Positions 1 to 21,410 of a DNA stretch of 64,000 nucleotides are shown here, piece after piece (within the stretch, counting starts at the first letter, position 1; the number at the start of each line of letters is the position of its first letter). This DNA comes from Paralichthys olivaceus (Eukaryota > Chordata > Actinopteri > Pleuronectiformes > Paralichthyidae). The translations under genes were made by a program, and so were the position numbers. A model generated the notes under the pieces. The model was not told the origin of the DNA, did no database searches, and worked only from the letters and a program-made list of their open reading frames with translations. The stretch is from assembly GCF_024713975.1 (NCBI RefSeq), contig NC_091109.1, positions 20,615,760 to 20,679,759 on the forward strand, read 5' to 3'.

Positions 1-240
1 GTCAGTTCCATTCAGCTTGTCACTGTTTTCCTTTGCATCATCTGTGAGAAGAATCAGGAAGAATTTTGAAGTTGAGCAGCCGGAGACTGGATTTTACTTT
101 GTTGCTAAACGTTAAACTGTATCTGAAGCTTATCAGTATGATTTCTGTACTTGGGTTATTTTTTGAAATTGTGTTTCTGTGATTTCCACGTTCTGCAGAG
201 AATAGAAATAAATCCTCTGGCTTAGCATCATGCAGTGTGT
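1..240 (+). other. Possible 3' UTR end of an upstream gene
   Basis: No convincing reading frame is visible. A canonical AATAAA lies at 207-212 and is followed about 20 bases later by a GT-rich stretch (about 232-245), the arrangement of a vertebrate cleavage/polyadenylation site on the plus strand. This suggests the tail of a gene whose body lies left of the window. The gene cannot be identified from UTR sequence. Confidence 0.35.
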
Positions 241-479
241 GTGTCTCAGTTCTTAACTATAGTAAACAAAGAGATTGCATCCCTAATCTGTTTTAGATGT
301 TCAGAAACATTCAGAGTGAATCTGAGTGGGAACCAGTGGTTTAAATGGTGTCTTTTAATGTTTTACTACATTCGGTAGCAGTGTAGTGCTTCCTGTGGCG
401 TTCCTTTCAGATTCAAAGCACCATTTTCACCGAGTTTTGCCATTTAACATTCACAGTCAATGATACAACAGAAATTGAA

Positions 480-900
480 AGTCTCCTGCTGAATGAATGC
501 TCATATCAGACATATGTATACTTACTGATACACATATGACGACGTCTGATTATACGAAATGTCAAAACTTTTATATTTCTCACAATTGTATATCAGATGT
601 ATAAAAATATATACATACATATTATATTATCATATTTCTCGCATTGAGTCCTAAAAAGATACCAAATATAACATAAAGAAAATATATATTGAAGACAATG
701 TAATCACCATTTTCAATTTGTATGTGATATATATTGTATACGACGTACATATACTTCAGAATTACCATATCATATTTTTCACCATATGATTCGTCAATAC
801 ATATATAACATATAATCAAAATATATATATCCATACTTTACAATGTATAATATTATATACTGGAAATCTATGTATAAAATTTATCTATACTTCAAAATAA
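480..900. other. AT-rich low-complexity segment
   Basis: The stretch is dominated by short TATA/CATA words and contains several small palindromes around CATATG. Short open frames here are products of the base composition. No gene or named repeat is recognised. It separates the candidate upstream 3' UTR from the CpG-rich segment. Confidence 0.5.
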
Positions 901-1084
901 AAGCGTTGGTTTGAGGTGTTTAAAGTCTCACCAGCATAAAATTACATTATTATGAATCATTTATCATATATTAATTGTTTTTGTCGTTATTATTGACGTT
1001 ATAATCATGTAATTTTAAAATGTTTGTGTTGCTTCGACTTTAAACCATAACCCTGCGCTTTTACTTTGAAGTCAGCTCCTCCTG

Positions 1085-1440
1085 AAACAGGAAGTGCCTT
1101 TATTTTGGTAATTCCGGTGCACGGTGGACGGGGGCGCTGTTCGTTATTCACGTACGGAGGTTACGCACCGTTACGCTCATTAATCTGCGGCAGCCTCGCG
1201 AATTAACGGAAGAGACGGAGATAACGGATCCGGTGGACTCGATCGTCTCCACCGACAGACAGCGCGAGTCTCCGCCGGGCCGCGGCTGCCGAGAGCCGGG
1301 CCGCGGCTGCCGAGAGCCGGGACGCGGAGCGAGGACCGAGCGGAGGAAAGGACCGAGTCCCGCCGCTGCAGAGCCCGGCTTCAGAGGTCTGTATCCCGGG
1401 TTCATTCTCTCTTCTCCATCGAGTCGACATGTAAAAAACC
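1085..1440 (+). promoter_or_regulatory. CpG-rich candidate promoter / 5' non-coding exon of tnk2
   Basis: CpG density rises sharply here against an AT-rich background, as in vertebrate CpG-island promoters. A short GC-rich unit is repeated in tandem around 1277-1320, reading roughly CCGGGCCGCGGCTGCCGAGA twice and starting a third time. The nearest downstream gene is tnk2, whose first recognised coding exon begins at 4717, so a non-coding first exon here is plausible. The transcription start and donor site were not determined. Open frames inside it on both strands look like GC-rich chance frames. Confidence 0.45.
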
Positions 1441-1974
1441 AAACAAACGGGTAAAATGAACGGATGTGAATTAAGTAAAGTTGAAACAGTTTGAACAGGA
1501 AACATCTGATTGTTTCCAGAGACACGTGTCGACCTGAAGATAAGAAGCTTTACACTGAAGCAGCAGCTCCATCAATTAAAGTCTCTCCTCATTCATCACA
1601 TCTCTGTTCCTCTCTTTCTCCATCACTTCAGTTTCTTTCTATCTCTCCCTCTGTTTCTGTCTTTATTTAAAAAACTGTTGTAGTATTTAGCACATTGATT
1701 TAGACATATAGTCATTTGTACCATTTTAAACCACATAGACAACATATGTGTATTTTAGGCGTTTCGATTGTTTGAAATCTTCACATTTTATTCATTGAGT
1801 TCGTTTTTCAAATATTTCCTCTGTGAATTGAATTTAACAATATAAAGATGCTTCATGTCAAAGCTTTCTGACATTGACCAGGAAAAGAACTCTTATGTTT
1901 GTTCACTAAGATTTAAAGTAATTAGTTGTGTAGACACGACTTAAAGTTCACAGCTGTGTCTCCATTAAGGGGCC

Positions 1975-2265
1975 GTCTGGTCTTCAGAGGTTTTCTCCTT
2001 ACTGCTGTGAAGCAGTTTGTCACTTAAGCGCAATGAATCCTGGGATAGGTTGGACCACGGAGCCTTCGTTTCTCAGGGATGGAAGGATGCATTTGTTGGC
2101 CACATTCGGAGGAACCTTCAAAATGGGACAGTCTAGTCACGTTGCTGTGACACATTTGTTCTTTAAATGCAGCAATCCCTGTCCCGTCTGACAACATGGA
2201 GGTGACGATTTGGCTTCACTTCTGGGTAGCTGTCATGTAATCCATTTTTATTTACACTCTATATT
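1975..2265. repeat. Probable interspersed repeat fragment
   Basis: The text around GGAAGGATGCATTTG, CACATTCGGAGGAACC and AATGGGACAG is of a type I recall as recurring across teleost genomes, and the end (TGTAATCCATTTTTATTTAC) resembles another common teleost repeat tail. No coding potential and no clear terminal repeats were seen. The family name is not known to me. Confidence 0.4.
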
Positions 2266-2879
2266 AGCCGTATACTTTTATTATGTCGTAAGCTTTGAGA
2301 GGACTCGATCTTGTCTCAGCTCAAACATGAAGACCACACAAAGAAAATAAATCTATTTCTAAGTTCAGTCTTCGAACTTGGATTCACCCTGAGAGACTTG
2401 AGAAAGTCCCGACCTTCTGAAAACAGCTCAGTCTGATCCTCCTCACAGTGAAAACAGGGACATGTGGACGCTGGTCTTGTTGGTCTGCTCGTGTCTGTCT
2501 CTGTGACTCTGTGGTCTCGGTCACTGTTTTCTCAGTGTTTTTGTGTTTTTGTTCTCTCGGTCTGTCTCTCTCTCTTTATAGTAACACATGAACTCGAGTT
2601 TTCCTTGTGGGTTTTTCTTCTTCAAACAAGAATAAATTTAGCTTTCTCTGCCTCGCTGTCACTTCCTGCCTCTCACACATATCACGTGTGTGTTTCTGGA
2701 ATCACACGCTGACTCTCTTTGTTATTTCGTGTGTATTCAGATGTGGGTTCCCTCCGTCCATGGCCGTCTCCAGGTGACCTCCAGCGACCTCAGTCACTCC
2801 TGATTGCAGCTTTAATTCCTGATCCTCCAGACGTCAGGGTGAGAAGTCCGACCTCCACAGTTCATTCATTCTTATTTAC

Positions 2880-3240
2880 TAAACGATAGAGACCATCAGC
2901 ACAGACTGCATCTAAAGGTGGACGACATGACGGCTCCCCACTAATTAAGCAGCACAGGTCATTAATTCCACCTCCTCCATGTTAGTGGATGGGACATGGA
3001 CCAAACTGTAAAGTAAAAATAATTTTTTCCAAATATGGTTTCTGTCAAATGTTCTGAGCGAGTGGTTGATATTCCACTAAATTTGGTTTAAATTACTTGT
3101 ATAATGTTGTAATCAACAGCTAATTAGTTTAAATGAGTACATACAGACTCATCACCACAAGATGGCAGCGTTTGTATCTGGGATATTTTGGCTTCATGTC
3201 TGGATAATGGGAGGAAATGGAGACTAGAGATTATAAACTT
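2880..3240. repeat. Possible interspersed repeat fragment
   Basis: Phrases such as TCCATGTTAGTGGATGGGAC and CACAAGATGGCAGCGTTTGT followed by TTTTGGCTTCATGTC resemble a repeat common in percomorph fish introns and intergenic DNA. No open frame of note. This is recognition from memory, not a search result. Confidence 0.3.
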
Positions 3241-3610
3241 TATAAACATGAAATAAATGAACACATTTGTTGATGACAAACTATTTAATGATACAAATTC
3301 TGCATTCTTTATTCTGTACGATATAAATCTTCATATCGCTGCAAATCAGCAAACGCTGATACCGATGAAGGTGCAGAGTGAATCCTCACTTCATCACAAG
3401 GAGGAATCATCAGTGTGTCTGTTAATTGAGTCTCAGGCATCTGATGCAGAGATGAGAAGAAAAGTGAAGCAGCTCTCCTCACACCAGCACACGTCTGCTG
3501 CCAGTGAGCGAACGTGAGCTAAATTCACTTTTTCTATTTTTGGAGCATCGGCCTGGATGCAACACGCAGAGATGAAAGCTCTGATTTTGTGCTCATTTAG
3601 GCCACAGATG

Positions 3611-3618
3611 CACACAAC

Positions 3619-3651
<33 letters not shown>

Positions 3652-3652
3652 G
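3611..3652. repeat. (CA)n microsatellite
   Basis: Nearly pure CA dinucleotides, interrupted once by ACG near the start. Confidence 0.9.
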
Positions 3653-4716
3653 CCGCTGCAGTTCATGCACCAGTTAGCTTTTCTTGGTTAGCGAATGTTT
3701 GCCAATGGTCAAAGCTCAGTATTTCTCCCATCTCCTCGTTTCTTTCCATCTTTCTCAATCTACATTATCTTTAGGAATAATTTACACATCTCTCTCACTG
3801 ACCCTGGTTTTCTCAATCCAATTTTCTGAATTCTGTAATTCTCAAAATCAAAGAAACCACAGATTCATATAAAGACAAGATAAGAAAAGATAAGACAGCT
3901 ATAACTAGTTAATCGTTCATTCCATTAAATGTCAGAGTAATGTCAAGTAATTAAATGATCTCTGTTAGTAGCTCAATATATAATATATGTTATATATATA
4001 TATATTATTTAACGTGACTACTCATTTAGAAGTGATCCAGAGCTGATTTTACATTTTTAAATTCACCAAATCATCATCATCCCTCCTTCACGAATGTTCA
4101 GCAGTGATGTCAAGCTCAACGGCCATCTGCGTGCATCAAATGTATGCTGGGAATTTTAATATTTCTGGCTGAACCGTCCATTCATTTATTCATCCATCTG
4201 GCCACCTACTGTATCTCCATCTACATGTTCTCTCTCCTCCCTCCCTCCCTCCCTCCTTCAATCTCTCCCCCTCTCTGCCTCTCATCCTCTTGTTAGAGCC
4301 GCTGAATTATTTAACGTCAGACTGTGGGCTCGGCTGCAGAGCCAGAGGGAGATGGAGAACGAGAGGAAAAGATGGAGAGAAGAGGGGAAGAATGGAGGTG
4401 TCCGACGCTGCAGGTCGTGATTCAGCAGGGAGGGAAAAGGAGAAACGGTGGGGGAGGAAGATGAGCAGAGTTTATAGATGGTTTTAGGAGATACGTCCAG
4501 AGAGAGTGTGGCGTCAGATGCCTCCCGGGCGTGTTGGTGTGTGTGCATGCGCGTATTGATTGCGCAGAGAAGGTCATGGACCTGAGAGGAGATTAGCTAA
4601 ACTAGACTCGGTGGTGTTGAGCACAGTGCTACAGCTAACGCCTCCTCTGAATAGCAGCTAGACAGAAAAAGGAGAGCCACAAAAAAAAAAAAGGAGGCAA
4701 GAGGAGCTGTTACAAT

Positions 4717-13262
<8,546 letters not shown>

Positions 13263-13284
13263 AACAAAAAAAAACAAAAATACC

Positions 13285-13345
13285 ACCGTAGAGATGACAT
13301 CATTACATTACATTTCATTTAGCTGACGCTTTTATCCAACTTGGT
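13285..13345 (+). repeat. Teleost repeat fragment with the 'TTTAGCTGACGCTTTTATCC' core
   Basis: ATTACATTTCATTTAGCTGA followed by CGCTTTTATCCAACTTG is a motif I recognise as very common in teleost repeats. It starts just after the tnk2 stop codon and probably lies in the 3' UTR or just beyond it. Confidence 0.5.
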
Positions 13346-14948
13346 GTCTTGCTCCTGTCGCTGTAATCAGTAATGATAGTCACATTTTAAAGTTTGGTTG
13401 TACTTTGAGTTCACAAAATGTATAATTTTTAATCTTAATTAAAATACGATGTACCTCGGGGTTCAATGTTCGGGCCCCTTTTGTTTATTTCTCATTTTCT
13501 AATTTTAATTGATTTTAAATTAAACAGAGCATTTCGGGCAGAAACACCTTCCTGCTCTGACTTCAGAAGAAAAAACTCAATCAAAAGAAAAAGACTTTTA
13601 AAAAGGTTTTATTTCTAAACACTCTGTTTCATATGAACAGCTTCCTCGTTGCAGGATCCTAAATTTGCATGGGAAAAAAGTGAATTCTCACATTTCCTCA
13701 AACACCTCAGCTCAGGTCTACTAATAACCACACACATGTGATACCACCTCTCTCTGTCGGTGTCACAGGAAGTGACAGCGGTCACAACGAGGTGCAAACC
13801 AACAACTGATGATCCCCTCGGGATGACTCATCGCTCCGAGGACCCAAGACGTAGCAATGCTTCTTAATGAATGGAGGAATATAAGGCAGTATTACGTGCC
13901 TCACTCTATGTACTGTGAACACTTGCTACTACTTGCGTCATATACATGCATGCTCATCATTAGCTTACAGAGCAGCTTGTTAAATGAGTCACACACTATG
14001 TACTTGAAACGTTGATATTTATGTTTTTGCTACTTGCATAACGAGAGTAGAGTTTTTTTCCGCTGAGCGCTACTGCAAACTTTTTGTGGGTGTGAGATTT
14101 GCGTGCATGTGTGTTTTGCGTGTGTGCAAGTCTGAGCTTACACCGAGGTACCAACACTGTAAACGTCCATGCCTTTTCGCTGTTAATGAAATCAGGGAAG
14201 TGTGAGCTAACGAGTACTCGTATGTTTCCGTGAAAATGTACAGATAAGACGCTGTATTGTATTTAGCACTTTACCGAGTGTGGATATTTCCGCGGATGTG
14301 TTAACTGCTGGTCAGGAGAAGATAAACAATATGTCTTGTTAGTGCAGCCAACACAGATACCGACTGTAGCATACTGAGTATTTTTAATGAATCATTTGTG
14401 TTTAAAGCTTTGTGAGAGATTCGTCAAATGAAAGAAGTTATCGTAGGCAATTAAATCTCATGAACAACAGTCATAGTCACTGAGTTAAACAAATTATACA
14501 TTTAATGTGATATAAAAGTGATGTTAAGCTTTTCCTCCAGTGAAAACTCGTGCTGTATGATAATCACAACATCATGAATATGTAGTATGTGTATGAGTAG
14601 GTGTGCTTAGCGTTGTGGATATAGAACCTTCACACATCCTGAGTGTGATCACACCCGGATTCATCAGCAGCTAAACAGAAAAGGAAATGATGAAGGAATC
14701 GTTTGTCGTTGCAGCTACTCTGGCTTTTATCCGGCCAGCGATCACTTTAACTGAATCATTAAAGCAGCTTATAAATGTAATATATGCAAATATGTCCTGG
14801 TGTTTTATAATAAACTGAAATTTGAGACTCTCTTTTCAGTTCTGCCGGTGTTTGTGATTCTTTGTGTCCTGAAGAAACGATATTAAAGTTGTTTCTCGTG
14901 CTCATTTGATCAGTTTCACAGAAAGTAATACACATATTATTTTTTTCC

Positions 14949-15025
14949 ATAAAATCCCAAAACAGAAATGGACAAGTTGAAGATATTTCATCTTCAACTT
15001 GTCCATTTCTGTTTTGGGATTTTAT
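14949..15025. repeat. Perfect inverted repeat: 36-bp arms, 5-base loop
   Basis: The left arm 14949-14984 (beginning ATAAAATCCCAAAACAG) is exactly reverse-complementary to the right arm 14990-15025 (ending CTGTTTTGGGATTTTAT). The loop is ATTTC. All 36 positions pair. It lies about 1.7 kb downstream of the tnk2 stop. It could be a small palindromic element, a hairpin RNA source, or a fold-back artefact of cloning or assembly. Confidence 0.95.
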
Positions 15026-15722
15026 TAAATAAACTGATTAAACTGATTAAATACTCAGTAGTATTAAATACAGCAGTGATGGAATGTGTTTTTACTTTAG
15101 ATAAGAGTAAAGTTAGATTATGTATGTGTTTTAAAGTAAACTAATACAAAAGAGTAAATTTAGTTTCCATCATTGAAAATTCAACATGAAATCAAAAATC
15201 TGTTTAATTTACAAATAACATCAGTAAATCTAAGACAACAAACATGTAAACGACTTTAAACAAATCTAAAATGTGATTTACTCTTCAGATGTATTTATAA
15301 TTTCTGCTTTTTATTTCTCACAAAAATGGGGTAATTTCAGCTGTCTATAGATCATTAATCAATATCAATAACCAGAGACAAAGAGAAACAAAAGCTTCGG
15401 TTTCTTTTGAATATCGCTTTAAAAGAAAGAAAACATATGATGACAGCTGCACATCCTCACAGGTACTTTCAGTGTTTTCTGCAGGAAACTGATCCGAGCA
15501 TGTTTGACTAAAACTCGCTGTTAGTCGCTAAACCTCCTCTGAGCAGAGTGACAGCCTCAGACACTGCAGGAGCTCCGGCTCTAATGGAAATCTTGTCTCT
15601 GCTTCCTCTGGGATCCAACCTTTCCATTATGGGACCAACAGGCCACCGCTCCTCTTCCCGGACTATCACCCCTTGTCTTCCTCACTCACTCACACCGTCA
15701 CTCACTTCCACATTGATCGCAG

Positions 15723-15829
15723 CTGCAGTGCATTGTGGTGCGATTGCTCAATGAGATCCCTGGACAGTGGGTGGTTCAGCAGCCTGAGGACGCTCGCTCT
15801 GCACTTCTCTGCTACAGCAGTAAGCACTC
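15723..15829 (+). other. Unrecognised exon-like segment
   Basis: A pyrimidine-rich stretch ends in GATCGCAG, followed by 107 bases with one open frame reading LQCIVVRLLNEIPGQW and then VVQQPEDARSALLCYS, then a canonical donor GTAAGC at 15830. The in-frame TGA just upstream (15714-15716) lies outside the proposed exon. The composition is more protein-like than its surroundings. I do not recognise the peptide and found no partner exon nearby, so it may be chance or a relic exon. Confidence 0.2.
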
Positions 15830-15926
15830 TGTCACTTTCACTGAGGATGCATTGGACACACACACACACACAGAAAACACACACACACACCATACCCCCA
15901 AACAAATGCACCCTTTTCTGTCTCTC

Positions 15927-15952
15927 ACACACACACACACACACACACACAC
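15927..15952. repeat. (CA)n microsatellite
   Basis: Pure CA run; interrupted CA runs also lie just upstream at about 15849-15890. Confidence 0.9.
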
Positions 15953-16089
15953 TACTTGGGCTCCGATAACCACGAGGTGTCACCATGCTCCAGTTTCATA
16001 TCATGTTTGCATGTGGGATAATGTTTGTTTGTTTTGGTGATATGAAGAGCGATGTGCCATTAATCATAAATTGTTGGGAATTAGTCTTG

Positions 16090-16440
16090 ATGACATTTGG
16101 ACTCTTCACCTTTTAGTGACGGTTCCTTCAATCGTCGCAGTTCCTCCATAAGACTATATTGACTGTGTCTCAGTTTGGGGGCAACATCCTTTCATTTAAA
16201 CACAAGAACTCGACCGAACGACCGTACACATGTTATAAAAAACATCTTTTCAAAGTTTTTAATCCACTGAAGAACTTTTTCGTCCTCAGCTCTGTTGCTA
16301 GGTGACGACTGTAAGGGACGACGTGGTCTACCGACGAAGAATGCAGCCGTCGTCGGCTTCGTAGACCGGATCCTCTGAAGAATGCTGCCCCTGAATGGAG
16401 ACATCTGCAACTAGGTGTGTATTACGTGGGTCACATGACA
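16090..16440. repeat. Probable interspersed repeat with internal inverted segments
   Basis: The phrases TGTGTCTCAGTTTGGGGGCA, GGTCTACCGACGAAGAATGC and CTTCGTAGACCGGATCCTC partly pair with one another (GGTCTAC with GTAGACC). They resemble teleost 'GAAGGATGC / CTTCGTAGG' repeats such as the one at 1975-2265. No transposase frame is present, so it would be a non-autonomous element or fragment. Confidence 0.35.
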
Positions 16441-17363
16441 TCATCATGGCGTGGAAGTATGGGCGGGGCTACTGACAACTTTCACCTCAGACCTTTTAAC
16501 CTTTCCTTATAAAAAAAAAAACACGCCAGAGGAATGAAAACTGAAAAAAAACTCCACTGAGGGTCATTCTATTCACTATCATCATGTGCTTTTCATGTAT
16601 TGTAGCATTGTCGTGCTCCCGCCCACGACTCTGACCCTCAGTGGATGTGCTCACGACTTATTGTTCGCTCAGCGTGAACGTGCTGATGTACGGTGGTGTT
16701 ATAAGAATGCGGAGGAGGAGGTTCGCTGGGTTTCTTTTCTATTTTCTCGCTCCTTTGGCTTTGAAATGCGAAACAAACAACACCATTGACCGCTCCTGGT
16801 GGTGATGGTGCTCGATGCGGTGAAACCACTGGAATACAAAGCACATCGTGCTGAAAACACAAAATCGAAGGGTAACAAAGGAGGACAGCTTTATCTCAAT
16901 TTGCACTTCACTCGATGTTGTTTCCGTCGCTTCTCCACTGATTCGTCGTCAGATTGGTCTCGTTGCTTCACAGCAAGTTGAGCTTTCGCATTTTCACACA
17001 CAACACTCTTTCTGTTGCCCTTGACCTTCTCTTAGGGATTAGTCGAAAGCGGAGGGCAGCCTTCTGCAGCGGGATCAGTAAAGTCTAACTTAACTCGGTT
17101 GACATTTTGAGTGTACGGCGTCTGTTGCTCTTGAAAGCCTCTGTCTTCCTGCTCATCTGTTTCGATGTGAAAGTCTGAGCTGACATCCTCCTCCCTCTGT
17201 CGTGTGTTATCTGCTCTTGGGTCCAATCCAGTCAATCATACAAAGGTAAGAGTCTGGGAGAGAAACCAACCGAGGCCCAGCGCTCATTATGCCGGAATTA
17301 CAAGCTTCGGTGACGCAGACCTGGACCTGAAACCTTGTAATTATGGTTTTTGGGATGATGTCT

Positions 17364-17386
17364 GTTGTTGTTGTTGTTGTTGTTGG
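17364..17386. repeat. (GTT)n microsatellite
   Basis: A short run of GTT triplets. Confidence 0.85.
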
Positions 17387-20300
17387 TGAACTGTGACTTA
17401 GAGGGCAGACAACTTGGAGACAAACAAGGCAGCCGCTCTTTTTGTGCTCCTGCCAAAGCTGACCGAACAGTCCGGCAGCCATGCCTGACTAATGAGTGTA
17501 CTTGAAAGGGTCGACATCTTAGAGAAAACGAGCGAGGCAAATGCAGAAAACCACACACACACACAAGTTCAATTAGAAACCGAACACGTTTTTTTTTTTT
17601 TTGGATGAATAGACTTTGGAAAAGTCCACAAAGTGATGGAATCAGTCACTGAGGATGAGACGACCTCTGTAAACCTGAATGTTTGCTTGATTGTTTGATG
17701 AGGAGGTGTGGAAAAAAACTAATCCTCTGAATAGAAACCCCCTCAAACAAATTAACGGACAGTTTTTCAATATCTTTGATGAACATACTGCTTCTTTCTT
17801 ATAGGATAGAATGATAGTTTTGCATTGATAATCCTCGATCCACACACTGCTCAGATCTACACAGTCTGGTAAAATGAAAACATCGGCCAACAACCACGTG
17901 AATGTCTGTGAATGACACTTTTGTTAATTCAAAAACAACTGCGATGATGATGTTATGTTATATCATAAAATTCATTATGCTTGTTCACTGGACAGCTGCT
18001 TTTTTACGATCGTGGTTGTGTCCAGGTGTAAATACGAGGCTGTGTCGCTTTAAATGTTGCCGCCGCAAAGAATTGTGGGGGCGGCATTTTCTCCTTTCCA
18101 AAAGGATGGTCCGATGTTTCCTGTGCTAAAGGAGATAAGTTAGGAAGCATTGAAGCTCCTTTCCTTCTCCTTTAGAGAATTCAAACGTCTCTTATTATGG
18201 TGGATGAAATACTTCAGATCATTTTACTCAGTTCAGAAGGTTTCAAAGTAAAATGAACTATTTGAAGGCACCTTAATGTCAGTAATGGTTCCATGCTGTT
18301 CTCCAACTAACAAAATAAGTCCCATCTCTTACTTTAGTTGTTTCTCGTTCATAATATTTTTCTGTAACCAAGCATCCGGATGCAGAGTAGACAATCTGCT
18401 TCCTGAGCTCCTGCTGTGTGAGATTATTTCTGATACAGAGCCGAAGTTAAAAATGCTGTTCTAAAATTAAATCATACTTATGTGGAGCACTTGCTTCCTG
18501 CTTGTAAATGAGATATGATGAGTTTAGCCTCCTGCTTCGTTTCAGTTGATCTTACAAGCGACGCAGCATCAACAGCTTCAACCCTCTTCATTTAATTTGC
18601 CTCGTGTTGGTGTCTCCTTTGCTCCCGTGCCAACAATAACTGTGTCAGTGCACCGAGATTTGATATAACTCGATGTGACCGGATTCATTAAAGAAGCAAA
18701 AGTACAATGGATGGATAATTATACGAATATTTAAAGAACGGGAAAGAGGGGAGGAGAGAGAAGGAAGAGAGAGAGAGAGAGCGAGAGGGTGAAAATGACT
18801 CATCCTTGAACTGGGCTGAAATCGATTGTGTCAAACCGAGAGGAAAATGTGTTCTCCCTGCGGAGAGGTAAATGGAGTAAAGGACAGGGAGGAGGCCCAA
18901 GGTGCAAGAAGAAGAAAGTAAAAGGCTCTTCTGTTAGGAAAAAAAAAAAATGTGTTTGTGCTACGGACCCCATCTTCTTCAAGATTTCCTCCTTGAGAAG
19001 TATTTGAATTTTCGAGCTGCAGCAAAACATCTCATCCAAAACTCAATCACCCGATGCCACTGTCGTCTGCACACATACAGTACGCTGACATGCAATCCCA
19101 GAAGGACTCTGAGCGCTGCATCACTGTGAAACCACCGAGTGCTTGAGTGCTCTGTGACAGATTTCGTTTTTCGGATCCCTCGCCACACAGTTTCTATCGG
19201 ATTACAGTCCTGCAGAGTTTGTCTGAGGGAAGCCTGAAATCAAGTTAACACGCACGGCAGCGAGCACAGTGAGGGTCTCATCCTCTGAAACAACCATCAC
19301 TTGTTTCGTCTGATTTTGTCAAACAACCTTCCTCATCTCATTATATTCATCGTCTTTTGACCAAATAAAGTCTGCTTCACTTTAACTCTGAGACAGTGTC
19401 ACTCTCGTATTTCTCTGTTGTTGTCCTTTGGTTCTTGACTCGCTGATGGAGGTAACCTCAGATACAAGGAGCGATAATCCCTCTTTGGGCCTTGCAGAGG
19501 TCAAACCTTTTCACTTGTGGACGCTTGTCTCCTGACACAGCTCCCTGCTGCATTAACCTCAGAGTGCAGCGGGGGAGTTTCAAACAGAAACAACTTTGGG
19601 CCTCCTGTTATTGATCGGCCGAGCGAGCGTCTGGCAAGTGTTCGCCAGGTTCAGTTCTTTGCAGCAGGTGGAAGCAGAGAGGGAAATCGTCTGCCTGCTC
19701 TGCGTCCTCCAGGAGTTCTCTGAGCTTTGTTTATCTCCTCTCACGCGTTTATCTGATGCTCACGTGTCTTGTTGTGTTGTGTTTTTATAATTGTTGTCTT
19801 TTCATTGATTGCTTTGGGATGCACTCGTCTCTAAATCTGATCTTTTAACTATTTATTAAAATACTATAAATTTCACCTTAAGTTTGATTGATCGATTGAT
19901 TGAAAACAGTTAAAACTAATTAATAGATTATGATTATGACAATAATCTGAATATCATGTAAGAAGAAATCATCTTATATGATATTAAGTAGGAAAACAAA
20001 ACAATGTAAGGCTGTTGAAATTTCTGACTGAATGCAGACGCGGAGGAGGTGACTTCCATTAACGTCAACACAGTATGTGTTATGTGTCAATTCCACATTT
20101 ATAGCAGCTGCAGCACAGTGGTCGCTTTGACTCTCAAATGTGTTTTTAACAATTGATTGAACATTATGAAAAGGAAGCTGAAGATGACAGAGATGTTTTT
20201 CAGTAACGTTGAGGTATAAGAAAAAGTAATAGAAAAGCATTTCGATTGTCTGTGACGTCCTTCAACATTTATTTCATACATTAAGGACATAACTGCTTCA

Positions 20301-21377
20301 CATTTTCTGTTACTGTGGCTCACGTTGTACCAACATTAGATTTTTTTGATCAATCATACTTTCATTTCTCACACCCAGGATGAACGAAGAGTAGAAGAAG
20401 TCATAAACTCCCCCTTGGATCAGGTTTGATGAACAGGGGAGCAGGAATCCCATTCATGCGTGAATATGTGACAAGTCATTAAAACTGAAAGAAAGAAGAC
20501 GGGCCTCTAAAGTATTTTCAGAGCTTATTATTAATTTCAGGGTGTGAGTCTTAGTTTTCTTTTGGGCGCTTGGGGCTCTTATTAATTTCTGACCCTTATA
20601 TTAACCCCTACTAAAGTTTAATTGGCTGTGAAACGAAGGGCCTGCAGAGTCCGTTCAGAAAAGTTGAAGTTCTTGATAATTGTTTAATGTCTCGGCAGCC
20701 GCTGAAGTTGAGACTCAGCTTGTGTTGCAAAAAAATGTATTATTATCTTTGAGGAACCAAGTCTGTAGGTCTTGAACTTGGTTTAACTGGATTTAGAGTT
20801 TAGTAGAATTTACTTTGTTGATATATTTTTCTTGGAAAAGAACTAAAACATTTTGTGGTTCCAGCTTCTCAAACATATTTTCCTTTGTTTTGACATTCTG
20901 AATTTAAAAGCTTTCTCTCTGTTGATCTGACAGGGGAAAAATATTCAATGAATTGTTGAAAATATCCACAACATAATTGCTTAGCAAATAGTTGGTGTGT
21001 TAATTAACTGCATCATTGTTTTGTAACAAACTCTCATACTTTCTGTTTTTTAAATTTCTAAAACAGCCTATGCAATTAGATTTTTTCAAATCAAAACAAC
21101 TTTAGCCATTGAAAATCTTTACTATATCCAATCAAATCTGTTTTAGATTACTAAGAGATTACAAATGGTAAAAACTGGTGCTTTTCCTTAATAGTATTTG
21201 TGGCCGTCTGTACAATTCTACATATCTTGAATTACAGTTTCAAGGTTAAAGTGAAAAACTGTCTTTTCTAAAAGGTACAGTCTATAATACAACCTCCAGC
21301 GACAACAGTTTGAGAGTGTGTGACGTCTGTAATCACAGTGTCAGAGGTCAGAGGGTCTGAAGATTGGAGACTGAATC

Positions 21378-21410
<33 letters not shown>

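Noticed and set aside
1148-1525. Open frames on both strands in the CpG-rich segment
   Set aside because: They follow from high GC and the short tandem GC-rich unit; no domain is recognisable and the frames overlap on both strands.
14949-15025. Known microRNA precursor
   Set aside because: Vertebrate microRNA precursors usually have bulges and mismatches; this arm pairing is perfect, and I recognise no mature microRNA sequence.
17032-17235. 67-residue minus-strand frame, charged and gene-like in composition
   Set aside because: No partner exons, start context or homologue could be seen; evidence too weak to annotate.
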